A DNA stretch of 64,000 nucleotides, taken from the NCBI GenBank assembly GCA_035518815.1, contig DATIXG010000060.1:124001-188000 (forward strand), given 5' to 3'. The notes below the pieces were generated by a model. That model did not search any database and had not been told where the DNA came from. It saw only the letters and a program-made list of their open reading frames with translations. Positions 50,247 to 58,557 of the stretch are shown in pieces. Source of the DNA: AG25 sp035518815 (lineage in GTDB: Bacteria > Gemmatimonadota > Gemmatimonadetes > Gemmatimonadales > GWC2-71-9). The position numbers and the translations under genes are program-made. Position 1 is the stretch's first letter. Each line of letters opens with the position of its first letter.

Positions 50247-50725
50247 ACGCGGCGCATGTGAGCGAAATCCACCACGAAGTCGATCGAGTTCGTGGGCCCC
50301 GTGCCCACGACCACGACCCCTGGCTTCGACGTGTCAGTGGGGTCGCGGTAGAACCCGGCGGCGCGGAGCAGGGTGTCGGCATTCGACCCGTTGGGGTTCA
50401 GGGTGCCGAGCTTCTTCCACACCGCCACGACCCACTCGTAGCGGCCCGCGGGGAGGGGAATGGAATAGTGGAACGGCACGCCGCCGGCGGGGATCGTGGG
50501 CGGCAGGCTGGGCTTGAACTTGAACAGGTCCGCCGTGCCCGTGGGAAACGTTTCGTAGGCGACGGTAAAGATGACGTCGGTCGATTCGGGGACCGCGCCA
50601 CGATAGGTCACGGTGCCGCAGATCCCCACAAAACCCGATGGACAGCCCGCGGGCGTGGGCTCGAGGCCGCCATTGCACGCGAGCGAGCATCCGATGAGCA
50701 GAGCGCAGAGCGCAGGGCGCCGCAT
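50222..50725 (-). CDS. Putative lipoprotein, unknown function
   Basis: Lipoprotein of 167 residues with lipobox CSLAC (Cys17). The mature protein contains CPSGFVGICGTVTYRGAVPESTDVIFTVAYETFP and a C-terminal FAHMRRVCDLFPCP, with five cysteines that may form disulfides. The segment GTVTYRG with alternating beta strands suggests an Ig- or carboxypeptidase-regulatory-like sandwich. It begins the operon leading to the TonB receptor, to which it may add a partner on the surface. Its 5' end overlaps the divergent coiled-coil gene. Confidence 0.7.
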   Translation of the reverse strand: MRRPALCALLIGCSLACNGGLEPTPAGCPSGFVGICGTVTYRGAVPESTDVIFTVAYETFPTGTADLFKFKPSLPPTIPAGGVPFHYSIPLPAGRYEWVVAVWKKLGTLNPNGSNADTLLRAAGFYRDPTDTSKPGVVVVGTGPTNSIDFVVDFAHMRRVCDLFPCP

Positions 50726-51374
50726 ACGAGCAGCAATCTGGGAGCGCGAGCGGAAGCGTCAACTTGACCGCGGTTTGGCCGGGGAATACGTTGCCTTTTC
50801 CGATGCCAACTTCCGAGTAGCGGCCGTGTTCGACCGTCTGCGCGCCGCCTTGCGCGCCGCGCTCGACGCGGCGACGCCGCCCGCGAACGTGCGGGACCTG
50901 GCGCGCGACCTGCGCGAGGCGGTGATCGAGATGAAGGCCGCGGTGAGCGGGTTGCGCGAGAGCGCGGCGCGGGCGCAGGCGGAGCTCGAGGCGGAGCGGA
51001 AGCGGCTGGTGGACGCGGAGCGGCGCGGGCGTCTCGCGGGCGAGATCCAGGATCGGGACACTGTGGAGGTGGCGGCGCGCTTCGCGACGAGACACCGCGA
51101 GCGCGTGGCGGTCCTCGAGCGCAAAGTCGCGGCCGGGCAGGAGGAGCTGGCCCTGGCCGAACGCGATCTCGCCGAGATGCGCGCCGAGCTCACGCGGGCC
51201 GGGGGCGACCGGCCCGCCACCGAGGCCGAACGCAGCGCCGAGCGGGCGTGGCGCGAGATCGAGCGGTCCGGCGGCGTACGCCCGGACCTGGGCGCCGAGC
51301 TCGACCGCGCCGCGCGGGAGGCGACCGCCGATCAGCAGCTGCGGGACCTGAAGAAGCGGATGAAAAAGGAATAG
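50694..51374 (+). CDS. Coiled-coil protein, unknown function
   Basis: Soluble protein of 226 residues, mostly charged helix. Long heptad-like stretches (AQAELEAERKRLVDAERR and HRERVAVLERKVAAGQEELALAERDLAEM) indicate a coiled coil in residues about 65-165. The C-terminus is Arg/Lys-rich (DLKKRMKKE). Start is uncertain: ATG 50694 overlaps the divergent lipoprotein by 32 bases, and a TTG near 50774 or GTG near 50825 is possible. The next gene begins three bases after the stop, so it heads the DUF1028-POT-kinase operon. Confidence 0.68.
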   Translation: MSRAQSAGRRIRAAIWERERKRQLDRGLAGEYVAFSDANFRVAAVFDRLRAALRAALDAATPPANVRDLARDLREAVIEMKAAVSGLRESAARAQAELEAERKRLVDAERRGRLAGEIQDRDTVEVAARFATRHRERVAVLERKVAAGQEELALAERDLAEMRAELTRAGGDRPATEAERSAERAWREIERSGGVRPDLGAELDRAAREATADQQLRDLKKRMKKE

Positions 51375-51376
51375 TG

Positions 51377-52384
51377 ATGCTCGCCCTCGCCGCCCTGTTC
51401 GCGCTCCAGCAGGCTCCCGCCGCGCGGCCCACTCGCGCCCCGGCCGATTTCGTGAAGCGCGCCCACACCTATTCCATCGTGGCGTATGACTCGGCGACGG
51501 GGGACCTGGGTGTGGCCGTCCAGTCGAAGTTTCCGAACGTCGGCGGCATCGTGCCGTGGGCCCAGGCGGGCGTGGGCGCCGTCGCCACGCAGTCGCTCGG
51601 CAACACGGCCTACGGCGAGCGCGGCCTCGCGCTCATGGCCCTCGGCGCCACGGCGCCCGAAGCCTTGCGCACCGTCCTGCGCTCCGATGCGCGTCCGGCG
51701 CAGCGGCAGGTGGGGATGGTGGACGCGCGCGGGAACTCGGCGAGTTGGACCGGGGACTCGTGCTTTGATTGGGCGGGCGGGCGGACCGGCGGGACGGCGG
51801 GTGGGCGGCTGGGCGGGAAGGGGGCGGTGATCGAGGGGCGGGGGTACACCGCCCAGGCGAACATCATGGTCTCTGACCAGACGGTGAAGAACCTGGCCGA
51901 GGCATTCGAACGGACGCGCGGCTCGCTCGCCGACCGGCTCATGGCCGCGCTCGTGGCCGGGCAGGCGGGAGGCGGCGACCGGCGAGGGATGGAATCGGCG
52001 GCGCTGCTCGTGGTCCGCCAGGGCGCCGGCTATCTCGGGGCGAACGACCGCTATATCGACATCCGGGTGTACGACGACACCAACCCCCTGCGCGAGCTGG
52101 CCCGCCTCTACAAGCTTCACCAGCTCTACTTCTTCACGAGCCGGCCGCAGGACCTCGTGCCGATCACCCCCACGGTGGTGCGACAGCTCGAGCCCATCCT
52201 GCTGCGCGAGCCCGTGAGCCAGCGGGAGAAATGGCTGGACGCCGCGCAGGGCACGGCGACGCCCACGTTCCTGAACGCGCTGGCGAACTTCATGTACTGG
52301 GAGAACTACGACGTGCGCGTGCGGATGGACGGCAAGATCGACACGGTCGCCTTGAACGACATCCTGGCTCGGCGGCGGCCGTGA
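51377..52384 (+). CDS. DUF1028 family protein (Ntn-hydrolase-like), secreted
   Basis: Protein of 335 residues matching DUF1028. A signal-like N-terminus (MLALAALFALQQAPAARP) precedes the domain with HTYSIVAYDSATGDLGVAVQSKFPNVGGIVPWAQAGVGAVATQS, then NTAYGERGLALMALGATAPEALRTVL, and the later QANIMVSDQTVKNLAEAFE. DUF1028 proteins are thought to be Ntn-type hydrolases. A C-terminal extension (about 235-335) is outside the usual domain. ATG 51377 follows AAGGA; the next gene overlaps its stop (GTGA). Confidence 0.88.
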   Translation: MLALAALFALQQAPAARPTRAPADFVKRAHTYSIVAYDSATGDLGVAVQSKFPNVGGIVPWAQAGVGAVATQSLGNTAYGERGLALMALGATAPEALRTVLRSDARPAQRQVGMVDARGNSASWTGDSCFDWAGGRTGGTAGGRLGGKGAVIEGRGYTAQANIMVSDQTVKNLAEAFERTRGSLADRLMAALVAGQAGGGDRRGMESAALLVVRQGAGYLGANDRYIDIRVYDDTNPLRELARLYKLHQLYFFTSRPQDLVPITPTVVRQLEPILLREPVSQREKWLDAAQGTATPTFLNALANFMYWENYDVRVRMDGKIDTVALNDILARRRP

Positions 52385-52875
52385 GCGTCATGCAGCGCAT
52401 GCTGGCCTGGTTCAGGGACGCGTACGGCGACGGCGAGGCGCGCGGGGCAGACGGCACGCGACGGTCCGGAGGCACCATGGAAATCAAGCACGATCGCATG
52501 GTTTTTCTCGGGTACGGCAAGTACTGGCGCTCGGACGGCATTATCGGCCTCATGCCGATCGAAGAGGAGCGCGGACCCAAGCGGCGCACGAATGTGTTCG
52601 TGGAAGGGCGCGCCGAGCCCATCGTCGCGTCCCGCACGGAGCAGAGCATTCTCGACGACATGGGGGCGACCGAGGCGGGGTTCCAGGCGCACGCGGCGCG
52701 GGAAGCGGTCACCGAGCTGTTGCAGGCGCTCCACGACCTGTCGCCGGCGGCGCGTCGTACGTTGCACGAGCATCACGTCGACGTCGAACGATGGGAGCAG
52801 CGGCTGGGGGAGATCCTGCGCGCCCCCCACGCGAGTGCCGGCGACCCCGCGCAGCAAAGCGAGCTGTTCGACTGA
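52381..52875 (+). CDS. RemA-like (DUF370) protein with C-terminal extension
   Basis: Protein of 164 residues. Residues 33-95 resemble RemA/DUF370: FLGYGKYWRSDGIIGLMPI, then EERGPKRRTNVFVEGRAEP and SRTEQSILDDM, aligning with the pattern IGYGN...IVSP...RGxxxDATxGRRTRAVI.. in RemA, a DNA-binding regulator of matrix genes in Bacillus. It adds a helical tail (95-164) absent from RemA. GTG 52381 overlaps the DUF1028 stop; ATG 52390 is also possible. It is coupled by TGATG to the POT transporter. The resemblance is by pattern and needs an HMM search. Confidence 0.6.
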   Translation: MSVMQRMLAWFRDAYGDGEARGADGTRRSGGTMEIKHDRMVFLGYGKYWRSDGIIGLMPIEEERGPKRRTNVFVEGRAEPIVASRTEQSILDDMGATEAGFQAHAAREAVTELLQALHDLSPAARRTLHEHHVDVERWEQRLGEILRAPHASAGDPAQQSELFD

Positions 52876-54227
52876 TGACCGCTACCGCGACGACGTCACA
52901 GGGCCCCCGGGCCTGGTTCGGCCACCCGGGCGGTCTCTCCACGCTCTTCTTCACGGAGATGTGGGAGCGGTTCTCCTACTACGGGATGCGGGCGTTCCTC
53001 ATCCTCTATATGACCGCGCCCGCCGTCGCGGGGGGTCTGGGCTTCGACGTGAAGCACGCGGGCTCGGTCTACGGGACGTACACGAGCAGCGCGTGGGCGG
53101 CGGCGATCTTCGGCGGCGTCATTGCCGACCGCTGGCTGGGTCAATACCGCAGCGTGTTGTACGGCGGGATGATCATCGCGCTCGGCCACTTCACCCTCGC
53201 CTTCAAGGCGCTGCCGTTCTTCTATGCCGGCCTGAGCTTCATCGTGATCGGCACCGGTCTGCTCAAGCCGAACGTCAGCACCATCGTGGGCGGGCTGTAC
53301 GAGCAGGGCGACGCGCGGCGCGACGCGGGCTTCTCGATCTTCTACATGGGCATCAACCTCGGCGCCGCCCTCGGGCCCCTGATCGCGGGGTGGCTGGCCC
53401 AGAAGGTGGATTGGCATCTCGGCTTCGCCTGCGCCGGCGTCGGCATGACGCTCGGCTTGATCCAGTACGTCGTGGGCCGTAAGCGGCTGGCGCCCTCGTT
53501 CGAGCGGCTCGCGCAGCGTGCGCGTCCCGCGGCCGTGGTGGGCACCGCGTCTGCGACCGGGGGGGGCGTGCTGGGGTTCACCGCCGTCGAATGGAAGCGC
53601 ATCGCATCGATGTTCGTGTTCTTCGTGTTCGCCGCGATCTTCTGGGGCGCCTACGAGCAGGCCGGCTCGACGCTCAACCTGTTCGGCGACCGCTACACGC
53701 GGCTGTCCCTGCTCGGGTTCAGCTTTCCCTCGAGCTGGTTCGTGGCCGTGCAGGCGATCTTCGTCATCCTCCTCGCCCCCGTGTTCGCGTGGCTGTGGAT
53801 TCGCCTGGGCAAGCGGGAGCCGTCGAGTCCCGCCAAGTTTGCGTGGGGTCTGTTCTTCGCCGGCCTATCGTTCCTCCTGCTCGTCCCCGTGGCGACTCTG
53901 GCCCAGAGCGCGCCCGACGTCCGCGTCAGTCCGTTCTGGCTCGTGGCGTGCTACTTCGTCCAGGAGCTGGGAGAGCTGAGCCTCTCGCCCGTCGGGCTCT
54001 CCGTGTTCACGAAGCTCTCCCCGGTCAAGATCGTGGGCATGATGCTGGGCGTGTGGTTCCTCGCGAACGCGGCCGGCAACAAGCTCGCGGGGTGGACCGC
54101 GGGATTTTTCACCTCGATGCCGCTGGCGCAGCTGTTCGGCTCCATCGCGGCGGTCTGTCTGGGCGCGGCGGCCATCCAGTGGATTCTGGTCCGGCCCGTG
54201 CGCCGGCTCATGGGAGGCGTGCACTGA
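52875..54227 (+). CDS. POT family proton-dependent peptide transporter
   Basis: Proton-coupled di/tripeptide transporter of the POT/PTR (MFS) family, 450 residues and about 14 helices. The family motifs are clear: ExxER in FTEMWERFSYYGMRAFL, VIGTGLLKPNVSTIVGGLY and the FYxxINxG motif in IFYMGINLGAALGP. The conserved region QELGELSLSPVGLS is in the second half. ATG 52875 shares one base with the preceding stop (TGATG). Its stop TGA overlaps the CTG start of the kinase. Confidence 0.95.
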   Translation: MTATATTSQGPRAWFGHPGGLSTLFFTEMWERFSYYGMRAFLILYMTAPAVAGGLGFDVKHAGSVYGTYTSSAWAAAIFGGVIADRWLGQYRSVLYGGMIIALGHFTLAFKALPFFYAGLSFIVIGTGLLKPNVSTIVGGLYEQGDARRDAGFSIFYMGINLGAALGPLIAGWLAQKVDWHLGFACAGVGMTLGLIQYVVGRKRLAPSFERLAQRARPAAVVGTASATGGGVLGFTAVEWKRIASMFVFFVFAAIFWGAYEQAGSTLNLFGDRYTRLSLLGFSFPSSWFVAVQAIFVILLAPVFAWLWIRLGKREPSSPAKFAWGLFFAGLSFLLLVPVATLAQSAPDVRVSPFWLVACYFVQELGELSLSPVGLSVFTKLSPVKIVGMMLGVWFLANAAGNKLAGWTAGFFTSMPLAQLFGSIAAVCLGAAAIQWILVRPVRRLMGGVH

Positions 54228-57202
54228 CGCCGGAGCCCCCGGCCGACCTCTCGGCCCGCCTGCAGGCTGCCCTGGGCGACGAGTACCAGCTCGAGCGAGA
54301 GCTGGGTGGTGGCGGGATGAGCCGGGTGTTCGTGGCGTCGGAGCGCCGGCTGGGCCGCCGCGTGGCGGTCAAGGTGCTTCCGCCCGAGCTCGGCGCCGGC
54401 GTCAGCGTCGACCGCTTCCGCCGCGAAATCCAGCTCGCCGCTTCGCTCCAGCATCCGCACATCGTTCCCCTGCTCACCGCGGGGGAAGCGGGCGGGTTGC
54501 TCTACTACACGATGCCGTTCATCGAAGGGGAAACCCTGCGCGAGCGCCTCCGGCGCGAGCGACGGCTGGGCGTGTCCGATGCCGCCCGGATCCTGCGCGG
54601 GGTACTCGAGGCCCTGGCCTATGCGCACCGCCGCGGCGTGGTGCACCGCGACATCAAGCCCGAGAATGTGCTGCTCGTGGACGACCACGCGATGGTGACG
54701 GACTTCGGCGTGTCCAAGGCGCTCACTCAGGCGACCGATGGCGTCGCCCTCACCACCGCGGGCATCGCACTCGGCACGCCGGCCTACATGGCGCCGGAGC
54801 AGGCGGCGGGCGACCCGGATGTCGACCACCGCTCGGATATCTACGCCGCCGGCGTGCTCGGCTACGAGATGCTGAGCGGCCGCACCCCGTTCGGCGGCCA
54901 GCCGGTTCAACGGGTGCTCGCCGCGCAGGTCATGAACCGGCCCGAGCATGTCACGCGGGTCCGCCCCGAGGTGCCGTCCGGCCTCGCGGCGGCCGTGATG
55001 CGCTCTCTGGAAAAGGATCCCGCGAAGCGCTGGCAGTCGGCGGACGAGCTGAAGCGGGAGCTCGAACAGGTCTCGACGGCGGGGGCCCCGGCGGTTGCCG
55101 GGCGGCGGCGCTGGCCCGCGGTGGTGGCGGCCCTGGCCCTCGCCGGGATCGTCGCCGCATGGGGGGTGTCGAGGATGCGCGCCCACGGAGGGGCGCGCGG
55201 GACCGTTTCCCCGGCGCTCGTCGCCGTGCTGCCGTTCACGGTGCGCGGGAGCGCCGACCTGACCTACCTCGGTGAAGGGCTGGTCAACCTGCTGAGCACG
55301 AGCCTCGACGGCGCCGGGAATCTGCGGGCGGTGGACCCCCACGCGGTCCTGTCGATGGTGCGGCATCCGGACGCCGGCGCGCTCGATCCGGATGGCGGCG
55401 CGCGCGCGGCGGAGCGGCTGGGCGCCGGCCTGTACATCCTGGGCGACGTGGTGGAAGCGGGCGACCGGGTGCGCATCGGTGCCAGTCTCTACGACCGTGA
55501 CCGCGGCGCCATGCCGCAGGCGAGCGCGTCGATCGAGGGTCTGCGCGGCGAGCTATTCGCACTCGTGGACGGTCTCGCGACGCAGCTCCTGGGCCAGGCC
55601 AGCACCGGCCCCACCGGGCGCGTGACGCGGATCGCGTCCGTCACGACGCCGTCGCTCGCGGCCTACAAGGCGTACCTCGACGGCGAAGCGGCGTTGCGCG
55701 CGGGACGCGCGGACTCCGCGGTGAGCGCGCTCGAGCAGGCCACCACGCTCGACACGGCGTTCGCGCTCGCGTACTACCGCTTGAGCGTGGCGGCCGAATG
55801 GGCGACGCGGGCGCCGCTGGCCCAGCGCGCGGCGGAGCAGGCGGTGCGGCACAGCGCCCGGCTGGCCGAGCACGACCGCCTGCTGCTCAAGGCCTTGCTG
55901 GCGACGCGCCGCGGCGCTGCGGTCGAGGCGGAAGGGTTGTACCGCGACATCCTGGGCACGTACGCGGACGATCTGGAGGCCTGGATCCAGCTGGGCGAGG
56001 TGCTGTTTCACTATGGCCCGTGGATGGGGCGCCCGGTGGCCGAGGCCCGCGCGCCGTTCGAGCGGGTGCTCTACTTCGAGCCCCAGAACGTCAGCGCCAT
56101 GGTGCACCTGGCCCGGATCGCGGCGCTCGAGCGCCGCACCGATGCGGTCGATTCGCTGGTCGATGCCATCCTGCGGTACAGCCCGTCCAGCGATCGCAGC
56201 CTCGAGATGCGCCTGCTGCGCGCCTACGCGGCGCGGGACGCCGCGGAGCAACAGCGTCTCCAGCCCGACGTCGCGCGGGCGTCGGATGCGCTACTCAGCC
56301 TCCCGATCTGGGACGTCGCCGCGTATGTGGGCGACATGGAGGGAGCGGCCGTACTCTCGCAAGCTCTGGCCGATCCGGGCCGCTCGCGGGATGCGCGGGC
56401 CGCCGGACACACCACGCTCGCGTATCTGGCCCTCGCGCGGGGCAAAGTGGATGCGGCGCGGCTCGAGATGCAACGGGCGGCCGCGGACTCGGTCCGCGCG
56501 CTCGAGTACGGCACGCTGCTCGAGCTGGTGCCCTTTCTCCCGCCGCGCCGCCCGGCGCTCGAGGACGCGCGGCGCGCGCTCGAGCGCCTCGATGCCAACG
56601 CCATTCCGGCGAGCGCTCTGCCCATGGTCTACTACAACGCGCACGATGGGGTGCACGCGATCCTCCGCAACTATCTCCTGGGGGTCGTGAACGCGCGCCT
56701 TGGCGATCTCATGGCCGCGGATCGCTATGCGACGACGCTGTCGCAGACAAAAGGGCCCCCGACGGGCGTCGCACTGCCACGCGATCTGGGGCTCGAGGTG
56801 CGGGCCGAAATCGCGCTCGCTCAGGGCGCTCCGACCATGGCGCTGGCGCTGCTCCAGCAGCGCAGCGGCGAGTCGTGGTATGAGTACCACATGGCGTCGC
56901 CATTTTTTTCGGGGTCGCGCGCGCGGTACCTGACCGCGAGCCTCCTCGCCGTCCAGGCAAAGGGAACCCAGGACATTCGGGAAGCGATCAGGCTGTTCAG
57001 CTCATTCGAGGCCTACTCGGCGCTCGATCTGGTCTATGTCGGGCCTGCGCGCCGCCTGCGCGCCGCGCTGCACGAGCGGCTCGGCGACCGTCCGGCGGCG
57101 GCGGCCGATTTCGGTCGGTTCGTGGAGTTGTGGAAGGATTGCGATCCCGGCTTGAAGGCGCTGGTGGACAGCGCGCGGGCGGGAGCGGAGCGGATGCGGT
57201 AG
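54224..57202 (+). CDS. Ser/Thr protein kinase with TPR-type C-terminus, probable CTG start
   Basis: Membrane-anchored Hanks-type kinase of 992 residues. Kinase domain about 20-282: glycine loop LGGGGMSRVF, Lys50, Glu68, HRDIKPEN (Asp143), DFG (160-162), APE-like MAPEQ. A helix at 298-314 (WPAVVAALALAGIVAAW) anchors it. The remainder (about 325-990) has helical repeats of TPR type. The first usual start, ATG 54317, lies inside the glycine loop, so it cannot be the start. CTG 54224, overlapping the POT stop as CTGA, gives a typical N-terminus (LTPEPPADLSARLQAALGDE). Confidence 0.88.
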   Translation: MTPEPPADLSARLQAALGDEYQLERELGGGGMSRVFVASERRLGRRVAVKVLPPELGAGVSVDRFRREIQLAASLQHPHIVPLLTAGEAGGLLYYTMPFIEGETLRERLRRERRLGVSDAARILRGVLEALAYAHRRGVVHRDIKPENVLLVDDHAMVTDFGVSKALTQATDGVALTTAGIALGTPAYMAPEQAAGDPDVDHRSDIYAAGVLGYEMLSGRTPFGGQPVQRVLAAQVMNRPEHVTRVRPEVPSGLAAAVMRSLEKDPAKRWQSADELKRELEQVSTAGAPAVAGRRRWPAVVAALALAGIVAAWGVSRMRAHGGARGTVSPALVAVLPFTVRGSADLTYLGEGLVNLLSTSLDGAGNLRAVDPHAVLSMVRHPDAGALDPDGGARAAERLGAGLYILGDVVEAGDRVRIGASLYDRDRGAMPQASASIEGLRGELFALVDGLATQLLGQASTGPTGRVTRIASVTTPSLAAYKAYLDGEAALRAGRADSAVSALEQATTLDTAFALAYYRLSVAAEWATRAPLAQRAAEQAVRHSARLAEHDRLLLKALLATRRGAAVEAEGLYRDILGTYADDLEAWIQLGEVLFHYGPWMGRPVAEARAPFERVLYFEPQNVSAMVHLARIAALERRTDAVDSLVDAILRYSPSSDRSLEMRLLRAYAARDAAEQQRLQPDVARASDALLSLPIWDVAAYVGDMEGAAVLSQALADPGRSRDARAAGHTTLAYLALARGKVDAARLEMQRAAADSVRALEYGTLLELVPFLPPRRPALEDARRALERLDANAIPASALPMVYYNAHDGVHAILRNYLLGVVNARLGDLMAADRYATTLSQTKGPPTGVALPRDLGLEVRAEIALAQGAPTMALALLQQRSGESWYEYHMASPFFSGSRARYLTASLLAVQAKGTQDIREAIRLFSSFEAYSALDLVYVGPARRLRAALHERLGDRPAAAADFGRFVELWKDCDPGLKALVDSARAGAERMR

Positions 57203-57211
57203 GGGAAGAGG

Positions 57212-57225
57212 GCCGTCCTGGGACG
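57212..57225. terminator. Short hairpin between convergent genes
   Basis: CCGTCC-TG-GGACGG, six-base-pair arms with a two-base loop, in the 28-base gap between the kinase and the first Ig-like lipoprotein. It may terminate transcription from both sides; no T-tract is present. Confidence 0.35.
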
Positions 57226-57230
57226 GAGTG

Positions 57231-57875
57231 CTAGGGCGCTGTCACCACGACCGTCGCAGTTCCCACCACGTTGTTGGCATTCGCGGCAATGACGACGCTT
57301 CCCGGCGCTTGCGACTGTACGAGGCCCGTGCGTGTGACCCATGCGACGGACTCGTCGGACGACGACCACTTGAATGCAGAGATGGGCACGCGCGTGCCCC
57401 CCGACCCGAACGCGGTCGCGGTCAGCTGGACCATCCCGCCGGCGCTGATGGTGTCGACAGCGGGGTTGATCCTCACGCTGTCGATCGGCGCTCCCGGGGT
57501 GAGTCGGTCGGGGGCCACGCCGGCGGTTCGCGCTTGTTCCTCCCGTTCAGCCAACGCGCGCCGCGCGGCGCGACACTTGGTGACTTTGCTGAAACCGACG
57601 GTGGCCGACGCGCCCAGAACGCCGGCCCAGACGATCCCGATGGCGAGTTCCTCACCGCTGCTTTCGCCGTAGCCCGGCGAGGCGGGGGTGGCGGCGATCC
57701 CGCCGATAATGCTGAGCGAGGCAGCGACAACATCCAGCCACGGGCCGACGTTGTCCGTCGAACAGTGAAAGGACGTCATCTGCTCGTGACCGGGTGGGGG
57801 AGCATGAGTGAAGAACACGCCGCACCCCGACAGCGCGAGGCTCATCATGCCGACCAGCGGGCTGAAACGTCGCAC
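57231..57875 (-). CDS. Ig-like (BIG2) lipoprotein, paralogue 1
   Basis: Lipoprotein of 214 residues, one of three tandem paralogues. Lipobox ALSGC (Cys18). The mature N-terminus has THAPPPGHEQMTSFHCSTDN, matching the other two copies (GHEQ block). Then comes a hydrophobic stretch with GIVWAGVLGASATVGFSKVTKC, and the C-terminal half is a BIG2-like Ig domain: DSVRINPAVDTISAGGMVQL, FKWSSSDESVAWVTRTGLV and APGSVVIAAN. GTG 57875 begins 11 bases after paralogue 2. Function unknown; it may be surface attached. Confidence 0.72.
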   Translation of the reverse strand: MRRFSPLVGMMSLALSGCGVFFTHAPPPGHEQMTSFHCSTDNVGPWLDVVAASLSIIGGIAATPASPGYGESSGEELAIGIVWAGVLGASATVGFSKVTKCRAARRALAEREEQARTAGVAPDRLTPGAPIDSVRINPAVDTISAGGMVQLTATAFGSGGTRVPISAFKWSSSDESVAWVTRTGLVQSQAPGSVVIAANANNVVGTATVVVTAP

Positions 57876-57886
57876 GTTTGGCTACC

Positions 57887-58549
57887 TCACCGTGGCGAGC
57901 CCACGATCACCCAGACCTTGCCGATGGCGTGGTTCACAGCTGCCGTGACGACCGCCGTCCCCGGGGCGTGCACCCGAACCAGTCCCTCGTTCGAAACGGC
58001 TGCGATCGCGTCGTTCGACGACGCCCACACAAAGTCGCTGGCGCCGAGCGGGAGCGCACGACCCGCCCCGTACGCCGTTGCGGCGAGCCGCAGCGTGTCT
58101 CCCACGCCGAGCGTGGCATCGGTCGGACGGACGACCACGCTGTCGACGGTGGCCGCCACGGACGCCGTGCCGGGCGCGGCGCCGGCGGGTGCGCTCGGCT
58201 GCGCCTGCCGTGCCGCCAGTCTCTGCTTGGCGGCGTGACACTTGGCGACCTTGTCGAAGCCGATGGCCGACGACACGCCCATGACAATGGCGCTGACTGC
58301 GGCACCGATCAGGAGCTGCTCGGAGTTCGAGGTGTCTTGGTAGCTGTCCTCTTCTTTGAAGGCGAGGGCGGCATTGCGCACCGAGACCACGGTCCCTACC
58401 ACAATGTCGAGGATCGGACCGATCGTGCTGTCCGTGCAGTTGAAATGCGTCAGCTGCTCGTGCCCGTACGGCGGACCGTGCGTCAGGGCGACTCCGCACG
58501 CCTCGAGAGTGAGGGCGAGCATGAGGGTCATGGCCGCCCGCCGGCGCAC
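57887..58549 (-). CDS. Ig-like (BIG2) lipoprotein, paralogue 2
   Basis: Lipoprotein of 220 residues, lipobox TLEAC. GHEQLTHFNCTDST follows, then a hydrophobic stretch (GAAVSAIVMGVSSAIGFDKVAKC) and an Ig-like C-terminal domain (DSVVVRPTDATLGVGDTLRL, FVWASSNDAIAAVSNEGLV, APGTAVVTAA). GTG 58549 is preferred because GAGG lies six bases upstream; GTG 58561, overlapping the upstream stop as GTGA, is an alternative. The 'K..KC.AA' block in mid-protein is shared by all three paralogues. The unit is co-oriented with its neighbours. Confidence 0.72.
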   Translation of the reverse strand: MRRRAAMTLMLALTLEACGVALTHGPPYGHEQLTHFNCTDSTIGPILDIVVGTVVSVRNAALAFKEEDSYQDTSNSEQLLIGAAVSAIVMGVSSAIGFDKVAKCHAAKQRLAARQAQPSAPAGAAPGTASVAATVDSVVVRPTDATLGVGDTLRLAATAYGAGRALPLGASDFVWASSNDAIAAVSNEGLVRVHAPGTAVVTAAVNHAIGKVWVIVGSPR

Positions 58550-58557
58550 CGCTGGCC

